A stretch of DNA of 64,000 nucleotides, taken from the NCBI GenBank assembly GCA_027605045.1, contig JAQFWX010000012.1, positions 632,930 through 696,929 of the forward strand, written 5' to 3'. The stretch is from Phallus indusiatus (taxonomy: Eukaryota > Basidiomycota > Agaricomycetes > Phallales > Phallaceae). The notes under the pieces were generated by a model. That model saw only the letters and a program-made list of their open reading frames with translations, was not told the DNA's origin and did not search any database. Within the stretch, counting starts at the first letter, position 1; each line of letters opens with the position of its first letter. Below, one piece after another: positions 46,762 to 58,673 of this stretch. A program made the position numbers and the translations under genes.

Positions 46762-49700
46762 ATGCCCCCACCACGGATATCTGAGAGTGCGGAGGCAGCT
46801 CGGGCGGCCGCTCTTCAGGCCGAATTTAATGAGAAGAAGTGGGTTTGGGTTCCAGATGAGAAAGAAGGATACCTGGGAGGATGGGTTGTTGAAGAAGACG
46901 GTGATATTGGAGAAGTTGTAATGGCTACAGGCGGAGAGGTGAGTAAGTTCAAATCATAAGAAAGTCATGAGTTTTTCTAAACCAATTTTCAGATACGGAA
47001 AGTCCCCTTGTACGCTTTGTCAAAGATGAACCCACCTAAATTCGACCGAGTCGACGACATTGCGGATCTTACCTTTCTGAATGAAGCTAGCGTTGTGCAC
47101 AATCTCCGGCTCAGATACGGCTCAGGCGCAATATATGTATGTTTATATATTGTCTTTAATTTAAGCGGTTTACAGATTTCGTGTAGACCTACTCTGGTCT
47201 GTTCTTGGTCGCTATAAACCCCTATACCATACTACCGTTGTATACCGACACGATCATTCAACAATACCGAGGGAAGCGGAAAGACGAGAACCCACCCCAT
47301 ATTTTTGCCATTGCGGAACGAGCCTGGACGAATATGATGGAGGAGAGAGAGAATCAAAGCATTCTTATTACGTATGTATTTGTTTGTTCGTACAAGAGCG
47401 TTGTAGGTATTAATATCCATTTCTCTTCATAGCGGGGAATCAGGTGCTGGGAAGACTGAAAACACAAAGAAAGTCATTCAATACCTAGCCGCCATTGCGG
47501 CAGACTCATATCATGCACAACCACAACCTCATATCCGCTCATCATCTGGTATCGCAAGTTCCCTCACCGGCTCCCCATCTACATCCTCACGTTCGAACTT
47601 TAAACCCAGACCTCAATCTAGTTCTGCAAGTAAGCTAGGTATACTGGAACACCAGATCTTACAGGCCAATCCTATCTTGGAGGCTTTCGGGAATGCACAA
47701 ACACAACGAAATAATAACTCCAGTCGCTTTGTACGTATTTCAAATTTTGCCTGGATTGGCTTTTCTTAATTCTTGTCCCAGGGTAAATTTATTCGAATTG
47801 GCTTCTCTTTAGATGGAAGTATAGCCGGAGCTAACATTGATTGGTACCTATTGGAGAAGAGCAGAGTTGTAGCACGATCCGAGGCCGAGCGAAGCTTTCA
47901 TGTATTTTATCATTTATTAGAAGGTGGTGAGGAGCTCAAAGGTATTTTCACACGGTTTATTCGATTCAGGTGAGACTCAATATAGTATTTAGATATTCTA
48001 CTCTTGGAGGGCTCTGTGGAAGATTATGAATATTTGAAGCACAGTCGCGCCACGATCGATGGAGTCGACGATCGAGACGAATGGCGGCTTCTAAAGAATG
48101 CCCTGGAAATCGTTGGCTTTACTCAAAACGAACAATTAGAACTTTTCAAAGTTGTCGCTGCAATACTACATATCGGGAATATTGAAATTACTGGTTCAGA
48201 CCAAGCACAGATAAGGGATCCCTCTCGAGCAGAAAAAGCTTGCCATCTTCTCGGTTTGTCCGTTCAGGAATTCACGAAAGCTGTCCTTCGTCCTCGAGTA
48301 CTTGCTGGTCGTGAATGGGTCACCCAAGCCAGAACTAAACAACAAGCGACGGACGAGCTGTCGTCGCTTTGTAAAACTCTTTACGAAAAGAGTTTCGGCG
48401 CTTTAGTAGATCGAGTCAACCGTGCTTTGGAACGACCAACTTCGAAAAGCACTTTTATTGGTGTTCTGGATATCGCTGGTTTTGAGATATTTGTATGTTG
48501 AGTTCTTTTTTATTCGCACGCTTCGCTCTTAGTCGCAATTTCTCGCAGAACATTAATGGTTTCGAGCAATTAATGATTAACTATACGAACGAGAAACTGC
48601 AACAGTTTTTCAACCACCACATGTTCGTCCTCGAGCAAGAAGAATATCAGCGGGAAAGAATTGAATGGGACTTCGTCAACTTTGGTTTGGATCTTCAGCC
48701 TACAATTGATCTTATCGAATCAAGCGGCAATGTGATTGGTATATTGAGCTGTCTGGACGAGGAATGTATCATGCCTAAAGCCACCGACTTAACATTCACA
48801 AATAAACTGCACTACCTCTGGAACAGTGACATACCCGAGAGCGAACTACTACATTCGGGACGGTCAAAGTACTCTAGAGCAAGATTTGATCAAGGTGAAG
48901 GGTTCATAATCCAACACTATGCTGGGAAAGTCGAATATCGGACAGATGGTTGGCTGGACAAAAATAAAGATCCATTGAATGATAACCTTGGTAAAGTTTT
49001 GGCCAGTTCTTCTGAGCGGTCCATCGCATCTCTATTCGAGGACTACAACGAAATCCAGACTTCCGCCACAATTGGCAAGAAAAGAACTCTCAAGAAGGGT
49101 GCCTTTAGGACAGTCAGTCAGCGTCACAAAGAACAACTGGCCAGTCTTATGGCTCAGCTGCAAGCAACACAGCCGCACTTCGTCCGTTGTATTGTCCCCA
49201 ATCAGCTTAAAAAGCCCGGCAAGGTCGATATTCCTCTCATCTTAGACCAGCTCCGTTGCAATGGTGTCCTGGAAGGCATCCGTATAGCTCGTTTAGGCTA
49301 TCCCAATAGGTTACCTTTCCTCGAGTTCCGTCAAAGATATGAAGTCTTAACTCCCGGTGTCATTCCAAAGGGATACATGGATGGTCGAAAGGCGTGCTTA
49401 AGGATGGTCGATGCTTTAGAGCTCGATAAGACTGTTTTTAAAATAGGCACCTCTAAAGTCTTCTTCAAAGCAGGCGTATTAGCCGAGCTTGAAGAGCGTA
49501 GAGACGCCTTGTTATATGATGTATTTTCCCGATTTCAAGCCGTGGCTCGAATGTGGTCCGCTCGCCGGCAGATGAAGAAGATACTTAATAGGGCTGTTGC
49601 AGTCAGAACCATTCAGCGCAATGCTCGTATCTATGGTGAATTAAAGAGTTGGCCCTGGTGGCAGCTATATACCAAGGTAAGAAAAACTTAAAATTCCGTT

Positions 49701-52350
49701 TTCAGCTATTTTGAATTTGAATATGTCTAGGTTCGCCCTCTTTTGGCAGCCACGCGTAATGATGAGGAACTTCGCAAGAAAGAGGCTGAACTGGAGCTCG
49801 TTCGTGAACGTGCTGAACGTGATCAACGAGAAAAGGAGGCTCTAGAAGCTTTAAAGATGCGTTTAGAACAAGAAAAGCGCAAAGTAGAAGTTGAACTCGA
49901 AGCCGAGCGTAATCTGGCGATTGACAAAGATGCGTTACTGGAACGAAGCAAGAAACGCGAAAGCGAATTAGAAGAAGAAGCAATCGCGCTGCAGGCCGAC
50001 ATAGAAACCTTAGAGTCACAACTTGACCGAGCCATGTCAGCTAAGGCAGCTGTTGACAAGAAATATGAGGGTCTCAAGGATGCTTTTGATGAGGCGTCGT
50101 CCCATCTAGCGCGACTAGAGAAGGAGGTGGAGAATCGAAGTATCCAGGAAGCTGATATTGTGAAAAAATTAAAGGCTGCGGAGGAATCCATTACGGCGTT
50201 GACGGTGGTCAAGGAAGACTCAGAGAAGGCCAAGGAAGAATTGCAACTTTCATTGGTCAATCGTGAAGAGGATATTGTACGAGTTAAGGAACGAATGGAT
50301 GTTGCTGTTAGTGAACTTCGAACCAAGCTGTTAGCAGAAATCGAAGCAAGGTTGGTTACGCTTTCTGTCTTTTGTGTTATATACCTATCCTGCTCTTTTT
50401 TAGGGATGCAGGCCATACCAAAGCAGAAGCGCTGGAGAAGGAAGTACGCCAATCAAAGGAGCAAATAATGGAATTGACTCGCACCGCCATCGACTACGCG
50501 AACATTATTCGGAAAAAGAGGCGGATATCAATCGGCTCACCAAAGAGCTTACAGTGTCCAAAGAGGCCAGCGAAAGTTTGGCGAAGCAGATTGCTGAATT
50601 GCAAACTCAGCTAGCACAGTCGACCTCGAAGCTAAAAGCTCAAGCTCAAGATCGCGAACGAGATAATCAGATTCGCATTAAACTTCAAATTGAGATCGAT
50701 GAACTACGTTCCTTAATAGATGCCAAAACTTCAGAAGCTTCTAAGCATGCCGATGTAGAGCGAATCAAGGAGCAAGAGTTGACAAATCTTCGTAAAGAGG
50801 CTGATACGCTCCAAGGCCAGCTCATAGAGGTTCGTCGTGTGGCGTCGGAAGAACAAACCAGATTGAAACTCGAAGTCGACACTCTGCAATCTCAGCTGCA
50901 ATCCCTCGAGAGAATCCGTGACGGACTGTCAAGGTCAGAGATTAGGCTTGAGGAACAACGAAAAGCAGCAGAAACGGCTTTAATAGGTGTCGAAAAGGCG
51001 AAACGTTCTGCCGAATTGGAACTACAAGCCATACGAATCCGCCAAATCGAAGCTGATAACCAATTAGCAGAAGCAATTAAATCCAAAGAGGTGCGCTACT
51101 CGTTCTTTTAGTAAGGCAACTCATGACCTCTTCATTATTAGAATCTAGAACGCCAGCTTACTGCAGCCCAATCGAAGCACCAAGATTACGAGGACGCCAT
51201 TCTTCAAACCGAGCGCGAGAAGGATTCCTGGGTCCGGCAACTTCAAGGGGTCAAAAAGCAACTCGACTCCGAAAGCGCGAAGCGTAGTCAACTCGAGCAA
51301 ACCATTAGGTCTCATAACTCGGAATCTGTCAAGCTAAAGGACAGGATTTCTAAGTTGGAAAAGGAGCTCAAAAAGGCATTGGATGATATACACAAGCGCG
51401 ACTGGGAAATATCGCAACTACGTTCCAGGCAAGACAAAACTATCGTTGAACATGTCCACGTTCTCGAGGAGGCCAAGAAAGTCACTGATCGTCAGCTCGC
51501 CGACGCCCAACTCGAGTTGCAGAGCCAAGTCGCGTACATTAGATCACTGGAGAAAACTAAATCACGGCTTGCAGGCGAGGCCGAAGATTTAGTGCGCGAA
51601 GTTGAACGGGAACGCGCTGAACTGCGTGTCAAAGCAAAAGCTGCTAGGCAACAGGAGGAGAAAGCCCAGAAAGCTTTGAGTGAGCTTGAAAAGGAGCGTA
51701 AATTGAAGGATAAGGCTGAAGCTCAAGTCCGGAAATTGCAAACTGAAATGCAACATCGCCTGGATGACGACGTTTACACTGGCGGTACATGGAAGAAGGA
51801 GAAAGATCGTTTGGAGACTAAGATCGGTGATTTGACAGCAGCGTATGAGGCCTCTAACAACACGAACACGGAGCAACAGACCCAAATTGTTTCCTTGCTT
51901 TCTCAAGTTCGTGAACTGCGTGCGGTACTGGACGAAGCTGAGGCCGATCGTACTGCGCTGCAAAAAGCGCGTCGCCAGCTTGAAGGCCGATTAAACGATA
52001 TCGCTCAAGATCATCTGGAGAAGATGTCTTCGGACCGCGCGTTACAAGCTATGCATCTCGAGAAACAAGAACTTCGGAGCGCACTTGAAGAACAACAGGA
52101 TAAGGTCAATATAGCCAATGAAAGACTCAAAAAAGCAGAAGTATTGGCGAACGAAAGGCGAACTGAGCTTGACAAATCTCGTGCTGAAAATGCCGAGCTC
52201 GATAAGCAAAACGTGAGTTGACGTATATCCAGATGATTTTTTCTCTGATTTTATCGCACTTGTAACCTCTAGACAAGCCTTCAGAAACAGATCAAAGAAT
52301 TAAACCTCCGGATAATCAACTTGGAGACCAAATTATACAACTCAACATAG
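46762..52350 (+). CDS. MYO2: Class II myosin heavy chain, with an apparent frameshift in the tail
   Basis: Conventional myosin for the contractile ring. From ATG 46762 to TAG 52348..52350. Motor hallmarks: N-terminal SH3-like barrel ([18 protein letters not shown]), P-loop [13 protein letters not shown], switch I (NNNSSRFGKFIRI), switch II ([10 protein letters not shown]), actin-binding [16 protein letters not shown], and converter [10 protein letters not shown]. One IQ motif ([15 protein letters not shown]) precedes a long coiled coil (e.g. [20 protein letters not shown]). Between 50468 and 50560 the coiled coil jumps frame at an A5 run (50513..50517): [13 protein letters not shown] before, [15 protein letters not shown] after, with no splice sites between. 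The coiled coil ends at [14 protein letters not shown], shorter than in most class II myosins, and a convergent gene starts its 3' end 22 bp further on. Confidence 0.9.
50513..50517 (+). other. Apparent one-base deletion in an A-run inside the myosin tail
   Basis: The coiled-coil frame switches by one base at a run of five A residues. Heptad-like sequence continues on both sides in different frames, and the interval contains no GT donor before the switch that could serve an intron. Inserting one base would reconnect the frames, as for the URB1 lesion at 21428..21432. Confidence 0.75.
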
Positions 52351-52372
52351 CATGTTGAAATAAGTATCGTCT

Positions 52373-53048
52373 TTACAATATGTTATTGCTATCGTTATAG
52401 TTTTGCTCCCTCCGCAGCAGTAAACCATCGATAATGATCCAAGTTAGGACAATGGCATTCCGCATGTTGGTATCCTTATTATATAGCGAATTTATTTCTA
52501 GCAAAGTACCTCGACTCTTTGAGAAAAGTGATTTAATTCGGTTTTGATGGGGTCGCCATCGTGCTAATAGCAGCCCAGTTGAATTATTTCTTAGCTATTA
52601 TTGTAGACTGCATTCGTCATCCCAATCTAACCGGAAGGAAAGACTGGGCATACCTCTACGGCCCATGGTCGGACTTTCCACCTGAGCAGTGCATCCCCTG
52701 GCCCAACGAAAACACGCGAGCTAAAATAACACGCTTAATAAGAGACCCATAAAGTATGGAAACGACAAACTTATCAAAAAGCCCATCCGACCGCATGAAT
52801 GTATCGATGTCAAACCTGTTCCCGTGAAGTATTATGAAAGGTGTATCGCAATTCCAAACAATTTTTGCAATTTCTTCATGCCAAAAATCAGGATAAGGGC
52901 CAATGCTCTGACGACATTGGGTTACACTGCGCACTGAGAGATGATACGTATTATCAGCTAAAGAGGCTTCGATGGCAAAACATATTCTATCTTGAGCATC
53001 GTGTAAAGTGACTGCAGATGGCGTTCGATGAATTTGAAGGGTATCCAT
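52373..53048 (-). CDS. DUF6593-like protein of agaric fungi
   Basis: Three exons, complement(52373..52594, 52654..52720, 52771..53048), join in phase to 188 aa. The N-terminus (MDTLQIHRTPSAVTLHDAQD, RICFAIEASLADNTYHLSV) has the short-strand pattern of lipid-scramblase-like beta proteins. Later landmarks are ILHGNRFDIDTFMRSDGLF, SRVFVGPGDALLRWKVRPW, NNSTGLLLARWRPHQNRIK and the end NAIVLTWIIIDGLLLRRE, which follow the order (target residue, GPDG-x-x-x-RWK, LARW, hydrophobic last helix) known from DUF6593 proteins, a family expanded in Agaricomycetes with unknown function. A TATA-like box (ctataaaagc) lies at 53091..53100, 43 bp upstream of the ATG. The stop codon is 22 bp from that of the convergent myosin gene. 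Family call is by pattern only. Confidence 0.6.
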
Positions 53049-53397
53049 AAGGTAGATTTGCTCGAAAAAAAATGTCTTTGGGACTAATTTGCTTTTATAG
53101 GCTTGGTATAAATTGGTCCTACGGAGGTGTAATTGGCCCGTCGGAGACCCGCCGACGGAGAGGAATCCGAGAATAATATAAGATACACGTCCGCATTTCC
53201 ATCATAAAAATGATGCATTCCTTGCAACTGAAAGGGCGCGTGATATGGATATCAAGATATCAGGGATTTGTGGAGAGTCCAGCAAGCTTAGAAGATCAGG
53301 ACCAAAAAGTTAAGTTTGATATCAATTCCGGCACTGTTGAAACTTAGAACAATTTATATTCACATGAGGTTACTTACATAGTCTGCGAGTAATTTAT
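53049..53397. other. Intergenic region upstream of the DUF6593-like gene
   Basis: These 349 bp hold the promoter of the DUF6593-like gene (TATA-like box at 53091..53100) and the 3' flank of biotin-protein ligase, which is transcribed in the same direction. No further coding sequence is convincing. Confidence 0.5.
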
Positions 53398-55639
53398 TCA
53401 TGTTACTTTGCGCTTGATTAACCCAGCCATCATGTCAAAACTATTTCCGTCAGGTTGCAAGTCAATAAACCCTCCCGTAAAATTATCATCTGGAATGGTA
53501 CGTAGAAGACCAAAGTCCAGTGTGATTCCAACAATTCGAACCGAGATGGGAGGAGTTACAGTTGAGAGTGTCACTAGCTGATCCCTATAAGCAGATGCGT
53601 CAAAGGCTCTTCGAAAGAAAGCCCATTTTAAATTTATACTTACGAGTGTAGCCAATAATCTAAATATGTTTCTAAAAATGGTGCGAAGGAACCTTGATTG
53701 GTTAGGAATCGAGTCCATAAAATCTCGAATGATGTCATGATACGTGCTGCTACATTCTCTAAACTTAGTTTGTCTCCAGCGAGTTGAGATAGCGAGACAG
53801 TAGGCATCTTGTTCAATACATTCAAGCCACAGCCTAAGACCCCGATAATTTCTTAGCACATCAGAAAAGGGTTTATTAAACTCACCAACCACGATGTCTA
53901 CTTCGTTATTACTAAAATTGGTGGTAACGAGTATGCCACCAAGTTTCTTCAGTTCATGACCCTTTTTTCGCCCAAATTCGTCAAAAGCGTCCAAGACGGC
54001 GTAAATATCGTTGGGCCATTTCAAGCGAATACTCTCAGCGGCCACGCTCAGAGACTGTCTGCAAGCATTTACGACAGCAATTCCGAATAGGTATTGAACA
54101 AACACTAGCCGACTTGAGGGTAACTGAGACAACGGCGCTCGGAGAAGAAGTGAAAACTGAAGGCATCCTGCAGGTGAAACCCAGACATTTCCCCCTCGGC
54201 CTCTTCCAGACAATTGGTAGGTCGCAAGAGACAGCAGCGGGGCTGGGAGAGAGCGGATGAAGATGGGGTTTCTAAGTAAAAATTGTTAATATGCGTAGAC
54301 ACACGGTGTATAGATTAACTTACTTATCTAGCATTGTCTGAGTCGACGTCACGGCCTCACCGTAGATTAATAGCTGACCAAATCCCCATGACTGAGAGGA
54401 AGGTGAAACAAAATTTTGACAGGACGAGCGTTCAGCTGCCAGGTAAGAGTAATATTCCTCAATTCGGAACTCAGGAGTTAACTCAGGGGAAGGAAGAGTA
54501 CCATGCTCATAGAAAATAATTGCCTTGGGAGAATCCGGTTCAGCAGGATTTTCGCGCGCATCCTGGATTAGGTCGTTCGCAAAATCTGATTGGTGAAATG
54601 TAAATGTGTCACTGGCATCTTCTAAAGAAAAGGGGTGTTCTTTCTTAGATAGTTTCTTCATAGCCTCGTAAATTTCCGAAGGAAGCGTTGGAGCAGAGGA
54701 TGTCAGGAACTGAGGCAGTGGGGAGGTTGGAGGCCCGGCATTGAGAGTTTGATAGGCGAGAGGGGTACGGAGAGATAACAATGTCAATGTGTTTCGTAGT
54801 ACCTGCCATCTATGAGTCTCATTCGCAGTCACTTCTGCGGATGACAACACGGCTGAGCGTTTCGCCAGCGCTGCTACCAAAGGCTCCTTCACGAGGCTGA
54901 ATTCTATATGCACGCCCCATAGCACGACCGTTCCCTTGCCAACTTTACAATGTACAGCAGCCACCTTGTCGGGAGCACCTTGTTGTATGTATGTTGCAAG
55001 GATGGAAGTTTGTGGGGAAGATTGGACGCCGATGAATTCACCTCCACCATTGAAGTACAGCCCGCGGACGACTGAGGGACCTGCTGAATTTTTTAACGAG
55101 GGTACCAGTGAGAGATCGATGGCGTGAGCACCGCTTTCTGAGTCATATGAAAAACCAGGATAGACGGAGCCTTTGCAAATTCCATTGAAAAAGCCAAGGG
55201 GCCGTTTACCTGAGACTTCTAGTGCAGTTCCCATCTCCCATTCAACTTTGGCGGAGGCGAAATAGGCACCTGCACAAATTCCGAGATAAGAACCACCTTC
55301 GTGAACATAGCTTTTAATCGCAGAAGTTGCTCGTGATAATGCAGAAACGTAAGGAAGATCCCTCCCTCCAGGAATTACTAGGAGGGCACATGATTTAGAC
55401 CACGGCTGCGAAATGAGAGTGTCGGCGGAGGCGGTTTGAACGGCATAATGGGGCGATAACAATGTTCTCAGCGAAGACACCGTGTTAGCCAGTGACGTCC
55501 GTGAGACTCCGGGCCCCTCGTAGACAAGAACGTTCATTTCAGCACAGTTCCGTCCTGCTAGTGAGATACCAACTGGTGGCTCTGACTCTTCCGGCGTTAT
55601 GTAATGCGGAGTGAAACTTCTTCGACGCTCACTACTCAC
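53398..55639 (-). CDS. BPL1: Biotin-protein ligase (holocarboxylase synthetase)
   Basis: Activates biotin as biotinyl-AMP and attaches it to Lys of carboxylases such as pyruvate and acetyl-CoA carboxylase. Four exons, complement(53398..53584, 53644..53833, 53886..54271, 54324..55639), give 692 aa, about the length of the yeast enzyme. The N-terminal half is the glutamine-amidotransferase-like BPL_N domain (MNVLVYEGPGVS, LLVIPGGRDLPY, GGSYLGICAGAYFAS, GTVVLWGVHIEFS). The catalytic half has TSTQTMLDKNP, the biotin-binding loop SGRGRGGNVWVSP, SIRLKWPNDIYAVLD, KLGGILVTTNF, VVGCGLNVLN and WLHSDQLVTLS, with the C-terminal BPL_C domain (GLLRTIPDDNFTGGFIDLQP, GNSFDMMAGLIKRK). Introns 2 and 3 matter: reading through them stays open for long stretches but in the wrong frame. 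Confidence 0.95.
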
Positions 55640-55833
55640 TTTAAAAAAGAATTAATCCTGTACCAGCAGCGCTTCTTTTGGCAGACTTGTCATGGTTTAA
55701 TTTCTTGGGTAGCCACTTAAGTCAAGGTGTATTTTAACTTCCAGTCCCAGGCCATGTCACTGGGTCAAATAGTACATATGAGAAGAAGCAATGAACCGCG
55801 CACGCATTTCACACTCTGCATTGGATTGGGATC

Positions 55834-58452
55834 ATGAGCGGTGCGCCGGTACCTTTCAGGGTATATAAATGGGACAGAAATTTGAGGGGGGAGAGAGTGT
55901 CAGTCAGACTCGTGCCGTTGAGTCACTTCGCTTACACAGGTACTATCCTCGAAGTCGATGTTCGAATCGCTTCTCGGTTTAGGTATCAGACGTCAGTCTA
56001 CGGCGTTCGAGTCCGTCGAGTCTTTTGTTTCACCCACTGCCTTGGTCGCTGAAGAGTCGCGGTCAGGAGGTCCTGTCCTCATCAACAGTGTGGCACTTGG
56101 CAGTAGTAGCAGTAGCCCTGAAAGTACTCGGGCCATGCGTCGGTTACGATCAGCGTTTGGGCGGGGTAAACACAATAGCGTGCCACTGCCTTCCATTCGT
56201 CCCGAAGTCATCATACATACGGCCTCAGTGAGATTCATTCAGCCAAGACTGTTGGGAAAACCGTTGTGCCGAAGGATCTATATTACCACTACCAAACATA
56301 CCCTATCTCTCCACCATCACCCGGTAAGCATACTAGAAACTTTTAATTTTTGATTACCGAAATTCTAGTGTTCATTACAACTTCCTCTTCAGGAAGAACC
56401 TGTTCCTTTCGATATCATTGTACGGGAAAAGATCAGTCATGTGGAGCGGATTCCTGTTCAGCTCAATTGTATGAAAGTTCAGACACATTCGGGGAGATTA
56501 TTATATTTTGCATTCGATCTTGAAAGTGAACTATATGATTGGATCACCGATCTTACTCCAATCAATATCCCAACTAATTTTCGTCATGTCACGCACGTAG
56601 AGCATGACAAGGAAAGCTCCAAGCTCAATGTGGGTTTGCCTGTTTGTAATAATAAAATGTATATTCAACCCAAAATAACTTTAGGGTCTGCCTCTTGATT
56701 GGGCATATGAGTTGTCGCTGTGTCCTGCATTCCTTCCGGAGATAACACCGGATCACATTGAACTACAACGGGATTTCAATGAACGATTATCCTCTATAGG
56801 CGAAATAGGGCCAGACGATCTCAATTTTAACGATGACGATATCGATGCTGCTCAAATCCTCTCTGCTAAACGCGTTGAAACAGATACCGTAGCTGCGCGT
56901 GTCCCCTTACGGATTTCACCCTTGCGAATTGTGACAACTGATCTTTCGCTTAACCGGTCATATTCACCACCATCCGGTATCTCTCTCTTCTTCACTCTCA
57001 TAGCGCATCAGTTCATCAAAATTTATGATAGCTTCTCCATCTACCCCCGCTCTGACTTTACCAGATGGTTTCCCAACACCCTCCACACCATCCCCGCTTA
57101 CTCCATTTCGTGGTAATCCATCCTTTTCTCTCTCTCTCTCTCTCTTATAATTGCACGTGTTGAGTCTTATTTAACAGAATCCCCTTACAGCTATCGGGAC
57201 AGCGACGCAGAAGACCTAACAGGCCAGATTGAGCGAGTAGGAAATTGGGCGCATGCTCACGGAGGATGTGCCGACATATGGCAAGCTGTATGGCACAATG
57301 ATTCTGCTCAAACCATCCGTGTCAGTCCAAACATATGAATTCTAGCATCTTTTAACCAAAAATGCGATTGATTAGGTTGCCGTCAAGGTTCTTCGAGTCA
57401 TGAATCAAGATGCAGAAGTCAGGGAGAAAGTCCTAAGGGTAATTGTCGTCCCGTCAACTCAGAGTTGTATTAAACGTACCGAACAATTGTTATAGAGGCT
57501 CAGAAGAGAAGTACGTGTCTGGCATCAGCTGCGACACAAGCACGTAGTACCCATGTTTGGCATTGTGAGTAGCCTGATGCTAATCGTTACCGGGATCCAT
57601 TTAACCCAAACACCCTACAGTGCGAAGGGTTCGGTGAATTTCCATCCATGGTATCAGCTTGGTATGAAAATGGACATGTTATGGCATATCTACAAAACTT
57701 GGGGAAAGCCGCTACAGTACAGAGAAGGTTAAAACTTGTCAGTTTTCCGTGGCCTACTGCTTTTCAGAGACTAAAGAATGAACTAATAACAGTTAATTGA
57801 TGCCGCGCGTGGTTTGAATTATCGTAAGTGAAACAGCTGAACACATCGTGCGTGAATGACTGACTCAGCTCTTGCGCAGTTCATACGTTCTCTTTCCCAC
57901 TCCCGGAAAGATTGGACGGCGCAAACATTGTACACGGCGATTTAAAAGGTGCCAACATACTAGTCAACGCCAGCGGAGAAGCTGCATTGGCAGATTTTGG
58001 ACTATGCACCGTTATTGCCGTCGCTGGACAGCCAAGTACGATCACATCCAATGGAGGAGGCAGCGTTCGGTGGATGGCACCTGAACTACTTATACCATCG
58101 GAGGGTGCTATGAATAAAACACGTGCTAGTGATGTCTACTCATTTGGCTCTGTCATATTAGAGGTATTGCGATTTTTTTTTTCGAGATTTTGCTATTTTT
58201 GATTTGCGCCGATAGATATTGACTGGCGATAAACCTTATCAATACCTAGCAAACGACATGCAGGTTATAACCGCCGTACAGCAATCTATCAAACCTCAGC
58301 GGCCTACAGAGCCTCCTGTTGAGCCGATCTGGGATTTGATGGAACGTTGTTGGGACGACAATCCAGCGGATAGACCTGAAATGTCCTTCGTTCTTTCGCG
58401 ACTGGAGAAATATAACCGTAGAGAAGGTGCTCTGCTGTTCGCGACTAATTGA
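55834..58452 (+). CDS. PH-CRIB protein kinase with a TKL-type catalytic domain
   Basis: From ATG 55834 to a stop at 58450..58452 in about twelve exons. After a Ser-rich leader, a PH-like domain ends in VQTHSGRLLYFAFDLESELY and DWITDLT. It is followed directly by a CRIB motif (INIPTNFRHVTHV, then GLPLDWAYEL), the Cdc42/Rac-binding element of PAK kinases such as Cla4. The catalytic domain has a poor glycine loop, the ATP-binding Lys (VAVKVLRV), LRREVRVWHQLRHKHVV, GLNYLHT, catalytic loop HGDLKGANIL, DFGLC, SVRWMAPELL, SDVYSFGSVILEILTGDKPY and MERCWDDNPADRPEM, which is the TKL/tyrosine-kinase-like pattern of agaric kinases and not the STE20 pattern expected after PH-CRIB. HGD replaces the usual HRD. 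An intron near 57121 carries a (TC)n run. Divergent from BPL1, 194 bp between ATGs. Confidence 0.8.
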
Positions 58453-58587
58453 ACTATACCACAGTCACAGTCAAAGATTCGATTAATTTTCGTCCAGTTT
58501 TATCCGATCTCGATCTACAGTACAGTAAAAGTGTAAATAAATGAGACGTTTGAGTTGAAGGCGACAATATTCGGACTGCCTTGCGGT

Positions 58588-58668
58588 GGCTTGGTAGTCT
58601 AGTGGTCTATGATTCCCGCTTTGGGTTATACTTGCGGGGGGTCCCGAGTTCAAATCTCGGCCAAGCCC
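58588..58668 (+). tRNA. tRNA-Pro(TGG) with a short intron
   Basis: The acceptor arms GGCTTGG (58588..58594) and CCAAGCC (58661..58667) pair fully, followed by discriminator C. The anticodon arm is CCCGC / GCGGG around TTTGGG, giving anticodon TGG, with about 7 extra bases (ttatact) in the loop just 3' of the anticodon, the standard intron position. The T arm is GTCCCGAGTTCAAATCTCGGC with the B-box GTTCAAATC. The D loop is about two bases longer than in typical eukaryotic tRNA-Pro. Confidence 0.92.
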
Positions 58669-58673
58669 TTTTT
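58669..58673 (+). terminator. RNA polymerase III terminator of tRNA-Pro
   Basis: Five T residues directly follow the discriminator base of the tRNA, the usual Pol III stop signal. Confidence 0.8.

Noticed and set aside
53640..53890. Frame change inside BPL1 suggesting a pseudogene
   Set aside because: Two canonical introns (53834..53885 and 53585..53643) restore VVGCGLNVLN and WLHSDQLV; the exon lengths sum to a whole number of codons.
57121..57150. (TC)n run as a functional element
   Set aside because: A simple pyrimidine repeat within an intron of the kinase gene, common in fungal introns.
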